Assembly (NCBI GenBank): GCA_003242895.1
Contig: QKMY01000048.1
Location: forward strand, 1 to 50,626
DNA length: 50,626 nucleotides
Direction of reading: 5' to 3'
Source: Candidatus Margulisiibacteriota bacterium
GTDB taxonomy: Bacteria > Margulisbacteria > Riflemargulisbacteria > GWF2-39-127
A model generated the notes under the pieces. That model had not been told where the DNA came from. It did no database searches and saw nothing but the letters and a program-made list of their open reading frames with translations. Positions 33,607-40,391 of this stretch are shown here, piece by piece. Position numbers and translations under genes: made by a program. Every line of letters starts with the position of its first letter. Within the stretch, counting starts at the first letter, position 1.

Positions 33607-35205
33607 TTAGGAGGGCTTCTTCCTTAGCTTCAATATTAAGGTTGCGCCCTGGTCAGGAGTGCTTTTTACGGTTATGTCCCCGCTATTTGGTGCTAGTCTT
33701 ACTGTGTCTCTGATCCAGCTCAGTCCTATGCCGCTGGAGCCGGAAGTGGAATAGCCCAGATCGAATATCTTATTCTGGTGTTCCTGCGGTATTCCTTTAC
33801 CATTATCGGCAAATTCCAGTAGAAAATAGTGTTCGTTAAGATCGCGGGCGGTTATTGTGATCGATGGAGCGCTCGTTGCTGAGAGTGCTGCAAAAGCATT
33901 CGTGTAGAGATTAGAAAGAATTATTACTAACGTGTTCATGGGTATTGCCGGATAGATCGTATCCGGAAAATCGCGATTAACAATCCCGCTGAAGACGCCA
34001 AGTACGCGTTTGGCTGCTTCTGCCTCGGCTTCAATAAGAGAGTATCGTTCATTTCCGGCGGACTGGGCCAAGGTCCCTGATAAGGCATAGGTGCTTTTTA
34101 TTTCGTTAAGCATATCCTTGATCCGTGTGCCAAGCGTAGCTGTCGCCTCTTGCAATATCTCCAGACAGAACGATATGTATTCATCTTTTGCGACATCACG
34201 AGGCAGCTTCCTGGCCAGGTTATTGGTAAATGCCTCGATTTGCCCAAGCGGGTTCTTGAGGTCATGCGCACAACCGGAAATGGACTGGCGCATGGATTCC
34301 AGAACTGACATACGCTGAAGCTTTTCTTCGAGTACAGCCTGTTTCTCCTGGAACTCAAGATGTTTACGGTAGTTGTAGTAACGGATAAACAGACCCCCAA
34401 CAAGGGTAATGATAATGTACTTGTAGATTTGGGGAATTGGCAAAAGATCATTGATTATCCAGAGACAGATAAGGGAAATCAGGAAAGGGATGGTATAGTC
34501 GGCTGTTTTTTTGATAACTACTTTGATATCCATGAGCTGATGCTTTAGGATGGCGTATGTAATTATTGATACCATAAATAGAGAATTATAGGGGCCTACC
34601 CAGACATATCTATAGTTACCAAGTAAGATCAAAATCAGATTAAAGTACATTCCTATAGAATATGTACCGATGGTTGCAATGAGCATGTACAGTAGTTGGT
34701 TTTTAAATATCCCGGATGCCTTAAGCATTTTTACGAAAAGTATACCAACTGCTGCGCCCGAATAGGTCACATACCACAAACCATAAAATGGGTAGAGATA
34801 TCCCAAAATACTTTCTTTGCCCCAAGTTCTCATAATAATATCCCTAATAAAAGCATTTGGAATGAACACGAGGAATGAAGTTAAAACAGCTGGCAAATGT
34901 AATAGTAGAGTCTTTAGAGGATTTAATTTTGTGCCAGTGAAGACCAAAGTAAAATGCAAAAAAGTAGTAGCAATAAAGGCAGCAGCAACGATAAATTCTC
35001 TATTCCAGAACAAAGCTTGAGTAAAATTATCAACCAACCGGAACATTAGAATGCCGAAAGACCACAAGCTGACAAAGACCGCGCATAAAGCGAAGATAGA
35101 GTCGATACTTTTCTTTGCCGACTTCCAAGCGATAATGCCTGCTAAGATTAAATCCAGAACTAAAGAAAAAGAAAGAAGAAGATTAATGGATAAATTTGTA
35201 AGCAT
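33607..35205 (-). CDS. Histidine kinase with N-terminal 7TM-type sensor
   Basis: 532 residues. Seven or eight membrane segments (residues 5-275) resemble the HisK-7TM sensor region, including ITYAILKHQLMDIKVVIKK. A short coiled coil leads to the dimerisation and phosphotransfer helix SGCAHDLKNPLGQIEAF with His314. The ATPase domain has the N box (SNLYTNAFAAL), G1 (FADNGKGI) and G2 (GSSGIGLSW). It starts 13 bp after the methyltransferase stop with no clear ribosome site, so translation is probably coupled. The gene order, methyltransferase then membrane kinase, recalls phcB-phcS, so it may sense a fatty-acid-derived signal; this is inference. A truncated copy of its ATPase segment lies at 36305-36852. 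Confidence 0.92.
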   Translation of the reverse strand: MLTNLSINLLLSFSLVLDLILAGIIAWKSAKKSIDSIFALCAVFVSLWSFGILMFRLVDNFTQALFWNREFIVAAAFIATTFLHFTLVFTGTKLNPLKTLLLHLPAVLTSFLVFIPNAFIRDIIMRTWGKESILGYLYPFYGLWYVTYSGAAVGILFVKMLKASGIFKNQLLYMLIATIGTYSIGMYFNLILILLGNYRYVWVGPYNSLFMVSIITYAILKHQLMDIKVVIKKTADYTIPFLISLICLWIINDLLPIPQIYKYIIITLVGGLFIRYYNYRKHLEFQEKQAVLEEKLQRMSVLESMRQSISGCAHDLKNPLGQIEAFTNNLARKLPRDVAKDEYISFCLEILQEATATLGTRIKDMLNEIKSTYALSGTLAQSAGNERYSLIEAEAEAAKRVLGVFSGIVNRDFPDTIYPAIPMNTLVIILSNLYTNAFAALSATSAPSITITARDLNEHYFLLEFADNGKGIPQEHQNKIFDLGYSTSGSSGIGLSWIRDTVRLAPNSGDITVKSTPDQGATLILKLRKKPS

Positions 35206-35218
35206 ATTTTATTTTAAA

Positions 35219-36223
35219 CTATTTTTGTAAGTGCAAATAAATATTTGCTTTTGTTTTTTCGTCAAAAAAAGTATGCTTTTTTGAGTACCCAGCCCCGTCA
35301 GAAAGTCCGATTAATTGTTCTTGACCTCTATAAATCAGTTTCCAGTCACAAAGAAATTCTATATTAATTTTATTAGGAATATTTTTTTCAACGTTAGTTA
35401 TGAGAAATATTCCATCATTATTCAAATAATTATACATACTATTGATTACTAATTTAGCTATTTTATCATTTAAATAATCAAAAAGACCGAAGGAGTATAT
35501 GAGGTCAAACTTAGGCAGGTTAAGCCTTTTCAAATTTTTAACAAGACTTAATATATTCATATGTAAATATGTAATAGAGATATCAGGATTCAGGTATTGA
35601 TCAAGCTGATTTTTTACAAATTCAATAGCCTCACTTTCCATGTCATTAAGATATATTTTTGCTTTAATATGTTTTTCTTTTAACAACTCGATAATTTCTT
35701 TAGCGGGGCCACATCCAAGTGATAAGATACAAAGCGGTTCGTCGCTAGACATATTATTTAGATATTCATTAAAATAACTTTCTCTATTAATATGGGCCTG
35801 TGAAGCGGGGATAGAACTAGTATATCTGTTTATAAGCATTTCAAATAAATTGCCTCCCAGATAATCATTAAGATAGAAGTAGTGAACAACTAGATAGTCA
35901 CCATCATATCCTAACGGTTTATCATGTATCCTTTTATTAAGCGGACCTATATTAAATAACTGATCTAGTAACAGATCTCTGGTAAACTGCTTGTATTTTT
36001 GGTATGCTTCCTGGTTATTTAATATATGCGGCTGAGCAATATCCCACATTTTTGATAAATAAGAGTCAATATCATTGTATATTTTCGGTGCAATACTGTC
36101 TAAATAGCGTTTTTTCTCCTCAATACTTTTATACTGACTATTTTCCTTGTCTAGCTTTATTTTTAATTTATTTAAGTATGTATGGAATTTTCTGCATATA
36201 TATGTGTATTCCAATGTTATCAT
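35219..36223 (-). CDS. SAM-dependent methyltransferase, PhcB-like candidate
   Basis: 334 residues. A helical N-terminal half (about 1-160) carries KPLGYDGDY (102-110) and PASQAHINRESY. A class I methyltransferase core follows with SLGCGPAKE (168-176), IYLNDMESEA and DLIYSFGLFDYL. From memory, the GY.GDY motif before the methyltransferase core is typical of proteins annotated as 3-hydroxypalmitic acid methyl ester biosynthesis (PhcB type). A signal-producing role fits the membrane kinase directly downstream. The gene is strikingly AT-rich (about 30% GC by eye) compared with its neighbours, suggesting transfer from elsewhere. AGGAG lies nine bases before ATG 36223. Another methyltransferase function cannot be excluded. 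Confidence 0.8.
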   Translation of the reverse strand: MITLEYTYICRKFHTYLNKLKIKLDKENSQYKSIEEKKRYLDSIAPKIYNDIDSYLSKMWDIAQPHILNNQEAYQKYKQFTRDLLLDQLFNIGPLNKRIHDKPLGYDGDYLVVHYFYLNDYLGGNLFEMLINRYTSSIPASQAHINRESYFNEYLNNMSSDEPLCILSLGCGPAKEIIELLKEKHIKAKIYLNDMESEAIEFVKNQLDQYLNPDISITYLHMNILSLVKNLKRLNLPKFDLIYSFGLFDYLNDKIAKLVINSMYNYLNNDGIFLITNVEKNIPNKINIEFLCDWKLIYRGQEQLIGLSDGAGYSKKHTFFDEKTKANIYLHLQK

Positions 36224-36304
36224 GTGGTTTGCTCCTCATTAACTAATTATCGTTAAATTCATTATATCAACTCACCCAGGGATTACACTAGCATTGCACA
36301 TAAT

Positions 36305-36852
36305 TCAACCCCTCAGCCGTACTGTATCTCTGATCCAGCTCAGTCCTATGCCGCTGGAGCCGGAAGTGGAATAGCCCAGATCGAATATCTTATTCTGGTG
36401 TTCCTGCGATATTCCTTTACCATTATCGGCAAATTCCAGTAGAAAATAGTGTTCGTTAAGATCGCGGGCGGTTATTGTGATCGATGGAGCGCTCGTTGCT
36501 GAGAGTGCTGCAAAAGCATTCGTGTAGAGATTAGAAAGAATTATTACTAACGTGTTCATGGGTATTGCCGGATAGATCGTATCCGGAAAATCGCGATTAA
36601 CAATCCCGCTGAAGACGCCAAGTACGCGTTTTGCTGCTTCTGCCTCGGCTTCAACAAGAGAGTATCTGTCATTTCCATCGGACTGGGAAAAGGTCCCTGA
36701 TAAGGCATAGGTGCTTTTGATCTCGATAAGCATATCCTTGATCCTTGTACTGAGAGTAGCTGTTGCCTCTTGCAATATCTCAAGACAGAAGGATATATAT
36801 TCATCTTTCGCGACATCACGAGGCAGCTTCCTGGCAAGGTTATTGGTAACTG
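36305..36852 (-). pseudogene. Truncated duplicate of the histidine kinase
   Basis: Bases 36320-36852 align without gaps to 33700-34232, the part of the kinase encoding NNLARKLPRDVAKDEY through WIRDTVRL. The copy lacks the membrane sensor, the phosphorylatable His box and the last part of the ATPase domain, and it ends in RG-stop. It begins six bases after the stop codon of the response regulator, where a full-length kinase partner would be expected. It is the remnant of a kinase gene broken by recombination. Confidence 0.9.
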
Positions 36853-36858
36853 CTGAGG

Positions 36859-38061
36859 CTATGCCTCATACCCGGCAGCGATAATATGTTGTTCGCCACT
36901 TAGGATACGGTTTAATTCATCATCTTTTAACGTTCGATCATTTCTCCGGTTATTCTGGTAGAGTGCTTCCGCTTTCATTGCGCCAGAATCTATTCGATAT
37001 TGAATCCATCCTTTTATCCAGTGACATTTTTCATAGTATAAAGCTAAAAACAATTTATAAGATTCGGCTGAAAAATTTGTTTCTGATCTTTGCAGCATCA
37101 ATTGTATTGTCGGAATAACCTGAGCATAATTATCAATTAATTTTAAGGTTCCGTTTGCTTTGGCGAGGATTGCCGGGCCAAGGTTCTCGGTCTCGAATGG
37201 AGAATATATAGATATGCTTATTCTCGGGTCATGTATCTTTGCCTGCCATAAAGGATATAGCGCATTGAGCGGATCAGCAGCGATCATGATCCCGGCTATC
37301 TTGGATGTTTTTAATATCCGTAGAAGTGATTGCTGATCATCTGCCATATGAGCTACTATGCCTGATTGTTGAAGCTGTATTTGCAGCTCGATCATTTCTT
37401 TTTTGTTAAAACCGTAGAGCAGAATATCTTTGTGTCCAACCCCTAGCGATGGACAGCCAGCCCAACTATGTTTTATTTGGGGAACGGAATCTTCAATGTG
37501 CTTGATATCTGATAGGTAGACAGGAGGCATAAAGAAACTTTTGAGCATGGACTCTGTTGTTAGTTCGGCAGCTATTTCGCTATGCAAAATACTTTCGATT
37601 AAGGCAGCTTTTTCCCTCCCGTCCACATAAGAATTAATAAGATTTTCTCCAGGGGAAGAAAAATTGCAATATAATTCGGATAGATGGACCTTGTCATCCA
37701 GGGCGACCTGTATCCTTTTTAATATTTCTTCTTCGCTGCTTTTCTTCTCAATATACCATTTGGCGCCATAGTTGAAGCATTCATCAACAATTGACAGAGC
37801 ACTTACGCAGGTGATCATTACTACTTTTATTCCCGGCTGTTGTTTGACAATTTCTTTAAGTATCCCATGCCCTTGAAGCTTTGATCCCTCAAGTCTTATA
37901 TCCAGCAAAACAAGGTCAAATTTGTTTTCCTCGATTGCAGCGAATGCTTCATCAGAATTGCGGGCATTTATAACCTCGTATTCTCCTTTTAATATGTAGG
38001 TAATATGTCCAATCCAAGCCTTCTCATCTTCAACCAGAAGTATTTTTCTTTTATCAGCCAT
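36859..38061 (-). CDS. Response regulator with a second, degenerate receiver-like domain
   Basis: 400 residues. The N-terminal receiver has the acidic pair Glu11-Asp12 (LLVEDEK), phosphoacceptor Asp54 (LVLLDIRLEG), Thr84 (VVMITC) and a Lys in WYIEKK. Residues 211-320 (KDILLYGFNKKEMIELQIQL, GIMIAADPL, ISISIYSP) follow a receiver-like strand-helix rhythm but lack the acidic pocket, so they look like a pseudo-receiver. No DNA-binding or enzymatic output domain is recognisable. It overlaps the upstream XRE gene by one base (TAATG) and precedes the broken kinase copy. It may signal through protein contacts, perhaps with the XRE regulator. Confidence 0.85.
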   Translation of the reverse strand: MADKRKILLVEDEKAWIGHITYILKGEYEVINARNSDEAFAAIEENKFDLVLLDIRLEGSKLQGHGILKEIVKQQPGIKVVMITCVSALSIVDECFNYGAKWYIEKKSSEEEILKRIQVALDDKVHLSELYCNFSSPGENLINSYVDGREKAALIESILHSEIAAELTTESMLKSFFMPPVYLSDIKHIEDSVPQIKHSWAGCPSLGVGHKDILLYGFNKKEMIELQIQLQQSGIVAHMADDQQSLLRILKTSKIAGIMIAADPLNALYPLWQAKIHDPRISISIYSPFETENLGPAILAKANGTLKLIDNYAQVIPTIQLMLQRSETNFSAESYKLFLALYYEKCHWIKGWIQYRIDSGAMKAEALYQNNRRNDRTLKDDELNRILSGEQHIIAAGYEA

Positions 38062-38513
38062 TACTTTCCCTCCTTAAGATAATGTTTTATTGCAAAATCG
38101 ATAGTATTCTCAAGAAAATTTTTTAATTCCAGATCGCTTATTTTGGCAATATTCTTTCTTATTTCTTCCAGCGGATCAGGTGGAATGTCTGTAACTGTCG
38201 GACCTTTTCCATTGATTATATTGTCAAAGACCGGCAGAGCTCTTTTGAGCCAGCGCAGGGCTTTTTTCCCTCTGTTTTTTTCATATTGATCATACGTTCT
38301 TTGTAGCAGCAACTCAACGAACTCAATTTCACTCAAATCAAAAGCCTTGGCAAATAATTCTATTTTTTCGTCAGATAGCTGCTTTCCCTTCTGTTCCAAT
38401 CCGGAAGCGAATGTCAGGCTGCACCCGAGCTTTTCTGCAAGCAGCGAGTAATTAAGCCCCTTTTTTTTTCGGTAGTATTCGACATATTGCGCAAATGATG
38501 AAAAATCTAACAT
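38061..38513 (-). CDS. XRE-family helix-turn-helix regulator
   Basis: 150 residues from ATG 38513 (MLDFSSFAQYVEYYRKKKGL). The HTH is NYSLLAEKLGCSLTFASGLEQKGKQLS (helices about 20-50). The C-terminal half is helical and unrecognised (ALRWLKRALPVFDNIINGKG, LKNFLENTIDFAIKHYL). The start was chosen because a -10 box TATAAT ends six bases before it, predicting a leaderless or nearly leaderless message; longer in-frame starts lie inside the promoter and its repeats. Two 13-bp direct repeats upstream are likely operator sites, perhaps its own. It is the first gene of the leftward regulator cluster. Confidence 0.78.
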   Translation of the reverse strand: MLDFSSFAQYVEYYRKKKGLNYSLLAEKLGCSLTFASGLEQKGKQLSDEKIELFAKAFDLSEIEFVELLLQRTYDQYEKNRGKKALRWLKRALPVFDNIINGKGPTVTDIPPDPLEEIRKNIAKISDLELKNFLENTIDFAIKHYLKEGK

Positions 38514-38519
38514 ATTTTC

Positions 38520-38547
38520 ATTATACCCAACCAAATGATTTTGTAAA
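38520..38547 (-). promoter_or_regulatory. Promoter giving a predicted leaderless XRE transcript
   Basis: On the minus strand TTTACA (38547-38542), a 16-bp spacer and a perfect TATAAT (38525-38520). The first base of ATG 38513 is only seven bases from the end of the -10 box, so transcription should begin at or next to the start codon. Confidence 0.6.
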
Positions 38548-38567
38548 CCATTCATTACTAAACGGAT

Positions 38568-38606
38568 TATTTCGATGCAATTTATTGTCAATATATTTCG
38601 ATACAA
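38568..38606. promoter_or_regulatory. Paired 13-bp direct repeats, likely operator
   Basis: TATTTCGATGCAA (38568-38580) and TATTTCGATACAA (38594-38606), 26 bp apart. They lie in the divergent region between the XRE gene and the CheY-like genes, about 20 bp upstream of the XRE -35 box. The phasing, about 2.5 helical turns, puts the sites on opposite faces of the helix. The XRE protein or a response regulator may bind here. Confidence 0.6.
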
Positions 38607-38671
38607 TGTTATAAGAAATAAACCAGCCAGTTGAGTGGTTTATGTGGATGATAGATGAGAGGAGTAACGAG

Positions 38672-38821
38672 ATGAAGCTATTAATAATCGATGATGATGA
38701 GAGAGAAATAATCGCTCAGTTGGTACGGCAAATAACAAAGAAGAGTGCACAGCTTGAGGCGACACAGGAAAAAGTCTATGGGAAGCCACAAAGTAGTCTA
38801 TACCAAGGAGTAACGAGATGA
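38672..38821 (+). CDS. Short receiver-derived peptide (decayed response regulator start)
   Basis: 49 codons starting MKLLIIDDDEREIIAQLVRQ. The ribosome site GGAGTAACGAG and the first ten codons are almost the same as those of the CheY-like gene at 38818, so the start was duplicated. After the DDDE acidic cluster the sequence departs from a receiver, and the reading frame stops in an ATGA overlap with the next start. It is probably a decayed copy or a leader peptide coupled to the CheY-like gene. There is no evidence of function. Confidence 0.55.
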   Translation: MKLLIIDDDEREIIAQLVRQITKKSAQLEATQEKVYGKPQSSLYQGVTR

Positions 38822-39192
38822 AGCTGCTAATAATCGATGACGATGAGATGGTCAGAAGCACATTACGGTATTTTCTTCAAAATAACTATGAGGTATATGA
38901 AGCCGGGAACGGAAAAGAAGGGCTAGAGGTACTTGCAAGGGAAAAGATTTCTCTGGTACTTCTCGACTATCATATGCCGGGCATGAACGGGATCGAGACG
39001 CTGCTGCTGATCAAACGTGATCACCCAGGAGTGCAGGTGTGCATGATGAGCGCGGAACATATTCCCTATTTCCGTGAATATGCCTTGTCTTATGGTTCGT
39101 ATGATTTCATCCGAAAACCGTTTGATTTAGACGAGGTAAAGGCGGTCCTGAAAAATATGGAAGAAAATAATGCGAAAGGAGCGAGTTTATGA
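38818..39192 (+). CDS. CheY-like single-domain response regulator
   Basis: 124 residues, a stand-alone receiver domain. The acidic cluster is IIDDDE (Asp7-Asp9), the phosphoacceptor Asp51 lies in LVLLDYHMPGMNG, a Ser follows in VCMMSAE, and Lys lies in IRKPFD. AAGGAG stands seven bases before the ATG. It has no output domain, so it would act by binding a partner. It is in a compact cluster: a duplicated start before it and a 53-residue gene overlapping its stop (ATGA). It is transcribed away from the XRE and response-regulator genes. Confidence 0.92.
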   Translation: MKLLIIDDDEMVRSTLRYFLQNNYEVYEAGNGKEGLEVLAREKISLVLLDYHMPGMNGIETLLLIKRDHPGVQVCMMSAEHIPYFREYALSYGSYDFIRKPFDLDEVKAVLKNMEENNAKGASL

Positions 39193-39350
39193 ACATGACC
39201 TGGAAATGTTTAACCCCTGAGATCCTGCAGCGATTATCCGACAGGTATGTTGCCAGGGCCAGGAAAGCAAAAACCGCAGAACAGAAAAAAATGTACTACA
39301 ACAAAGTGCTGCTTTATTCGGGACTTAAGGCGGTAGTAGAGGAAAAGTAG
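39189..39350 (+). CDS. Small 53-residue protein coupled to CheY-like gene
   Basis: The function is not recognised. Its ATG overlaps the CheY-like stop codon (ATGA), so it is translationally coupled. The sequence begins MNMTWKCLTPEILQRLSDRY and is basic and helical (ARARKAKTAEQKKMYYNKVL), ending AVVEEK. It could be a partner or output peptide of the regulator. It ends just before the structured leader at 39353. Confidence 0.6.
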   Translation: MNMTWKCLTPEILQRLSDRYVARARKAKTAEQKKMYYNKVLLYSGLKAVVEEK

Positions 39351-39352
39351 TT

Positions 39353-39545
39353 GCGCCTCTTTCCCCGGTAAGGCATAGCTATCAAGCTAAGGGTATTCGA
39401 GAAGGTGAAGAACAATTAAGAGGGTGCGCCGCCTCTTTCTGCGGAAGTCGATGTACGATTCTATTGAAGTCTACTCGCCGACCGGGCAATAGCAGGAAAA
39501 AAGATAGCTGATTTTGGCGGAAAGAGGCGCGCTTTTCTGATTTTT
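39353..39545 (+). ncRNA. Structured leader RNA with 12-bp closing stem and alternative pairing
   Basis: GCGCCTCTTTCC (39353-39364) pairs perfectly with GGAAAGAGGCGC (39519-39530), closing a domain of about 178 nt. A second GCCTCTTTC (about 39431-39439) could pair with the same 3' strand instead, nearer to the T-rich GCTTTTCTGATTTTT that follows. Inside, CCGGT (39365-39369)/ACCGG (39481-39485) and AGCTATC (39377-39383)/GATAGCT (39503-39509) are complementary and would cross as a pseudoknot. I do not recognise a known riboswitch. It sits between the regulator genes and the giant GH8/RTX gene and may be an attenuator for the latter. Confidence 0.5.
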
Positions 39546-39599
39546 AGCCGGACATTAATAGATGTTTATAAAAAATAAACTATATAAGGAGAAGATAAA

Positions 39600-40391
39600 A
39601 TGGATATCTGCCAACTATTAAACATAAAAAACTGGTTCATTCACGGGAAATCAGAAACCGCCAAAAAAACAAGCACCTGCAGTGGAGGTGCCCTTGCCAG
39701 TGCAAGCACCCTATCATCGAAAAACATCAGATCAGATGATATGCTCTCATATCTCACTACTGCGAAGCTCGTACCTCTGAGCAGCGGGACATCAACACTG
39801 AGTAGTTCCTACCTCATAGCGATGAGCGGAGATACCAGAATTGCAAATAATAATACTGATCCGAATGGACAGACAAAAGAATATATCAAACAACAGTACA
39901 ATGAACTGCTGCTCGCCTATAAGCTCGACAATAATGGCAGAAGCTATATCAAGGATCCGAGAGATCAGATAACCTCAGAAGGCATGACCTACTGGCTCTA
40001 CCTGACAGCCCGTATGGCCCAGCTCGACCCGGTAAATGCCAGTCAGTACAAACAGGTCTTTGATTCACTGCTCGCCGGGGTGGAAAGCATGATTGACCTG
40101 GCACGCTCAGAGAATAATAGCGGGGCATTTCCCGCCTGGAAAGTACAGCTTAGCAACGGAACACTAGCTCTCGTCTCTGACCAGAATGGGAAAACAGCCA
40201 ATTCAGCCGCTGATGCTGACCTCGATCTGATCCGGTCATTGATCGCTGCCCGGAACCTGGTAGCATCCGGTGTTTGGTCGGACAATAATTACGGGGCTAA
40301 AGCCAGGGCATTGATCGAAAGTGCTAGTTATGGAGAGAAGTCCTTGTTGCAGGATGATCCGTGGCTATTCAACCACCCAGGAAGAATTTGA
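39600..40391 (+). CDS. GH8-like glycoside hydrolase domain, 5' part of a frameshifted gene
   Basis: 263 codons before a frameshift. The sequence resembles the alpha/alpha-barrel GH8 (cellulase/chitosanase) family: ITSEGMTYWLYLTARMAQ around the expected general acid Glu, FPAWKVQLSNGT, and NSAADADLDLIRSLIAARNL containing the Asp-rich block, followed by NNYGAKARALIES. At DDPWLF the frame changes: this reading ends NHPGRI-stop, while the +1 frame continues STTQEEFDCAVTALTKG into the rest of the protein. There is no signal peptide at the N-terminus (MDICQLLNIKNWFIHGKSE), consistent with C-terminal RTX-type secretion. GGAGAAGATAAA precedes the start. It may be a true mutation, an assembly error or recoding. 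Confidence 0.65.
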   Translation: MDICQLLNIKNWFIHGKSETAKKTSTCSGGALASASTLSSKNIRSDDMLSYLTTAKLVPLSSGTSTLSSSYLIAMSGDTRIANNNTDPNGQTKEYIKQQYNELLLAYKLDNNGRSYIKDPRDQITSEGMTYWLYLTARMAQLDPVNASQYKQVFDSLLAGVESMIDLARSENNSGAFPAWKVQLSNGTLALVSDQNGKTANSAADADLDLIRSLIAARNLVASGVWSDNNYGAKARALIESASYGEKSLLQDDPWLFNHPGRI

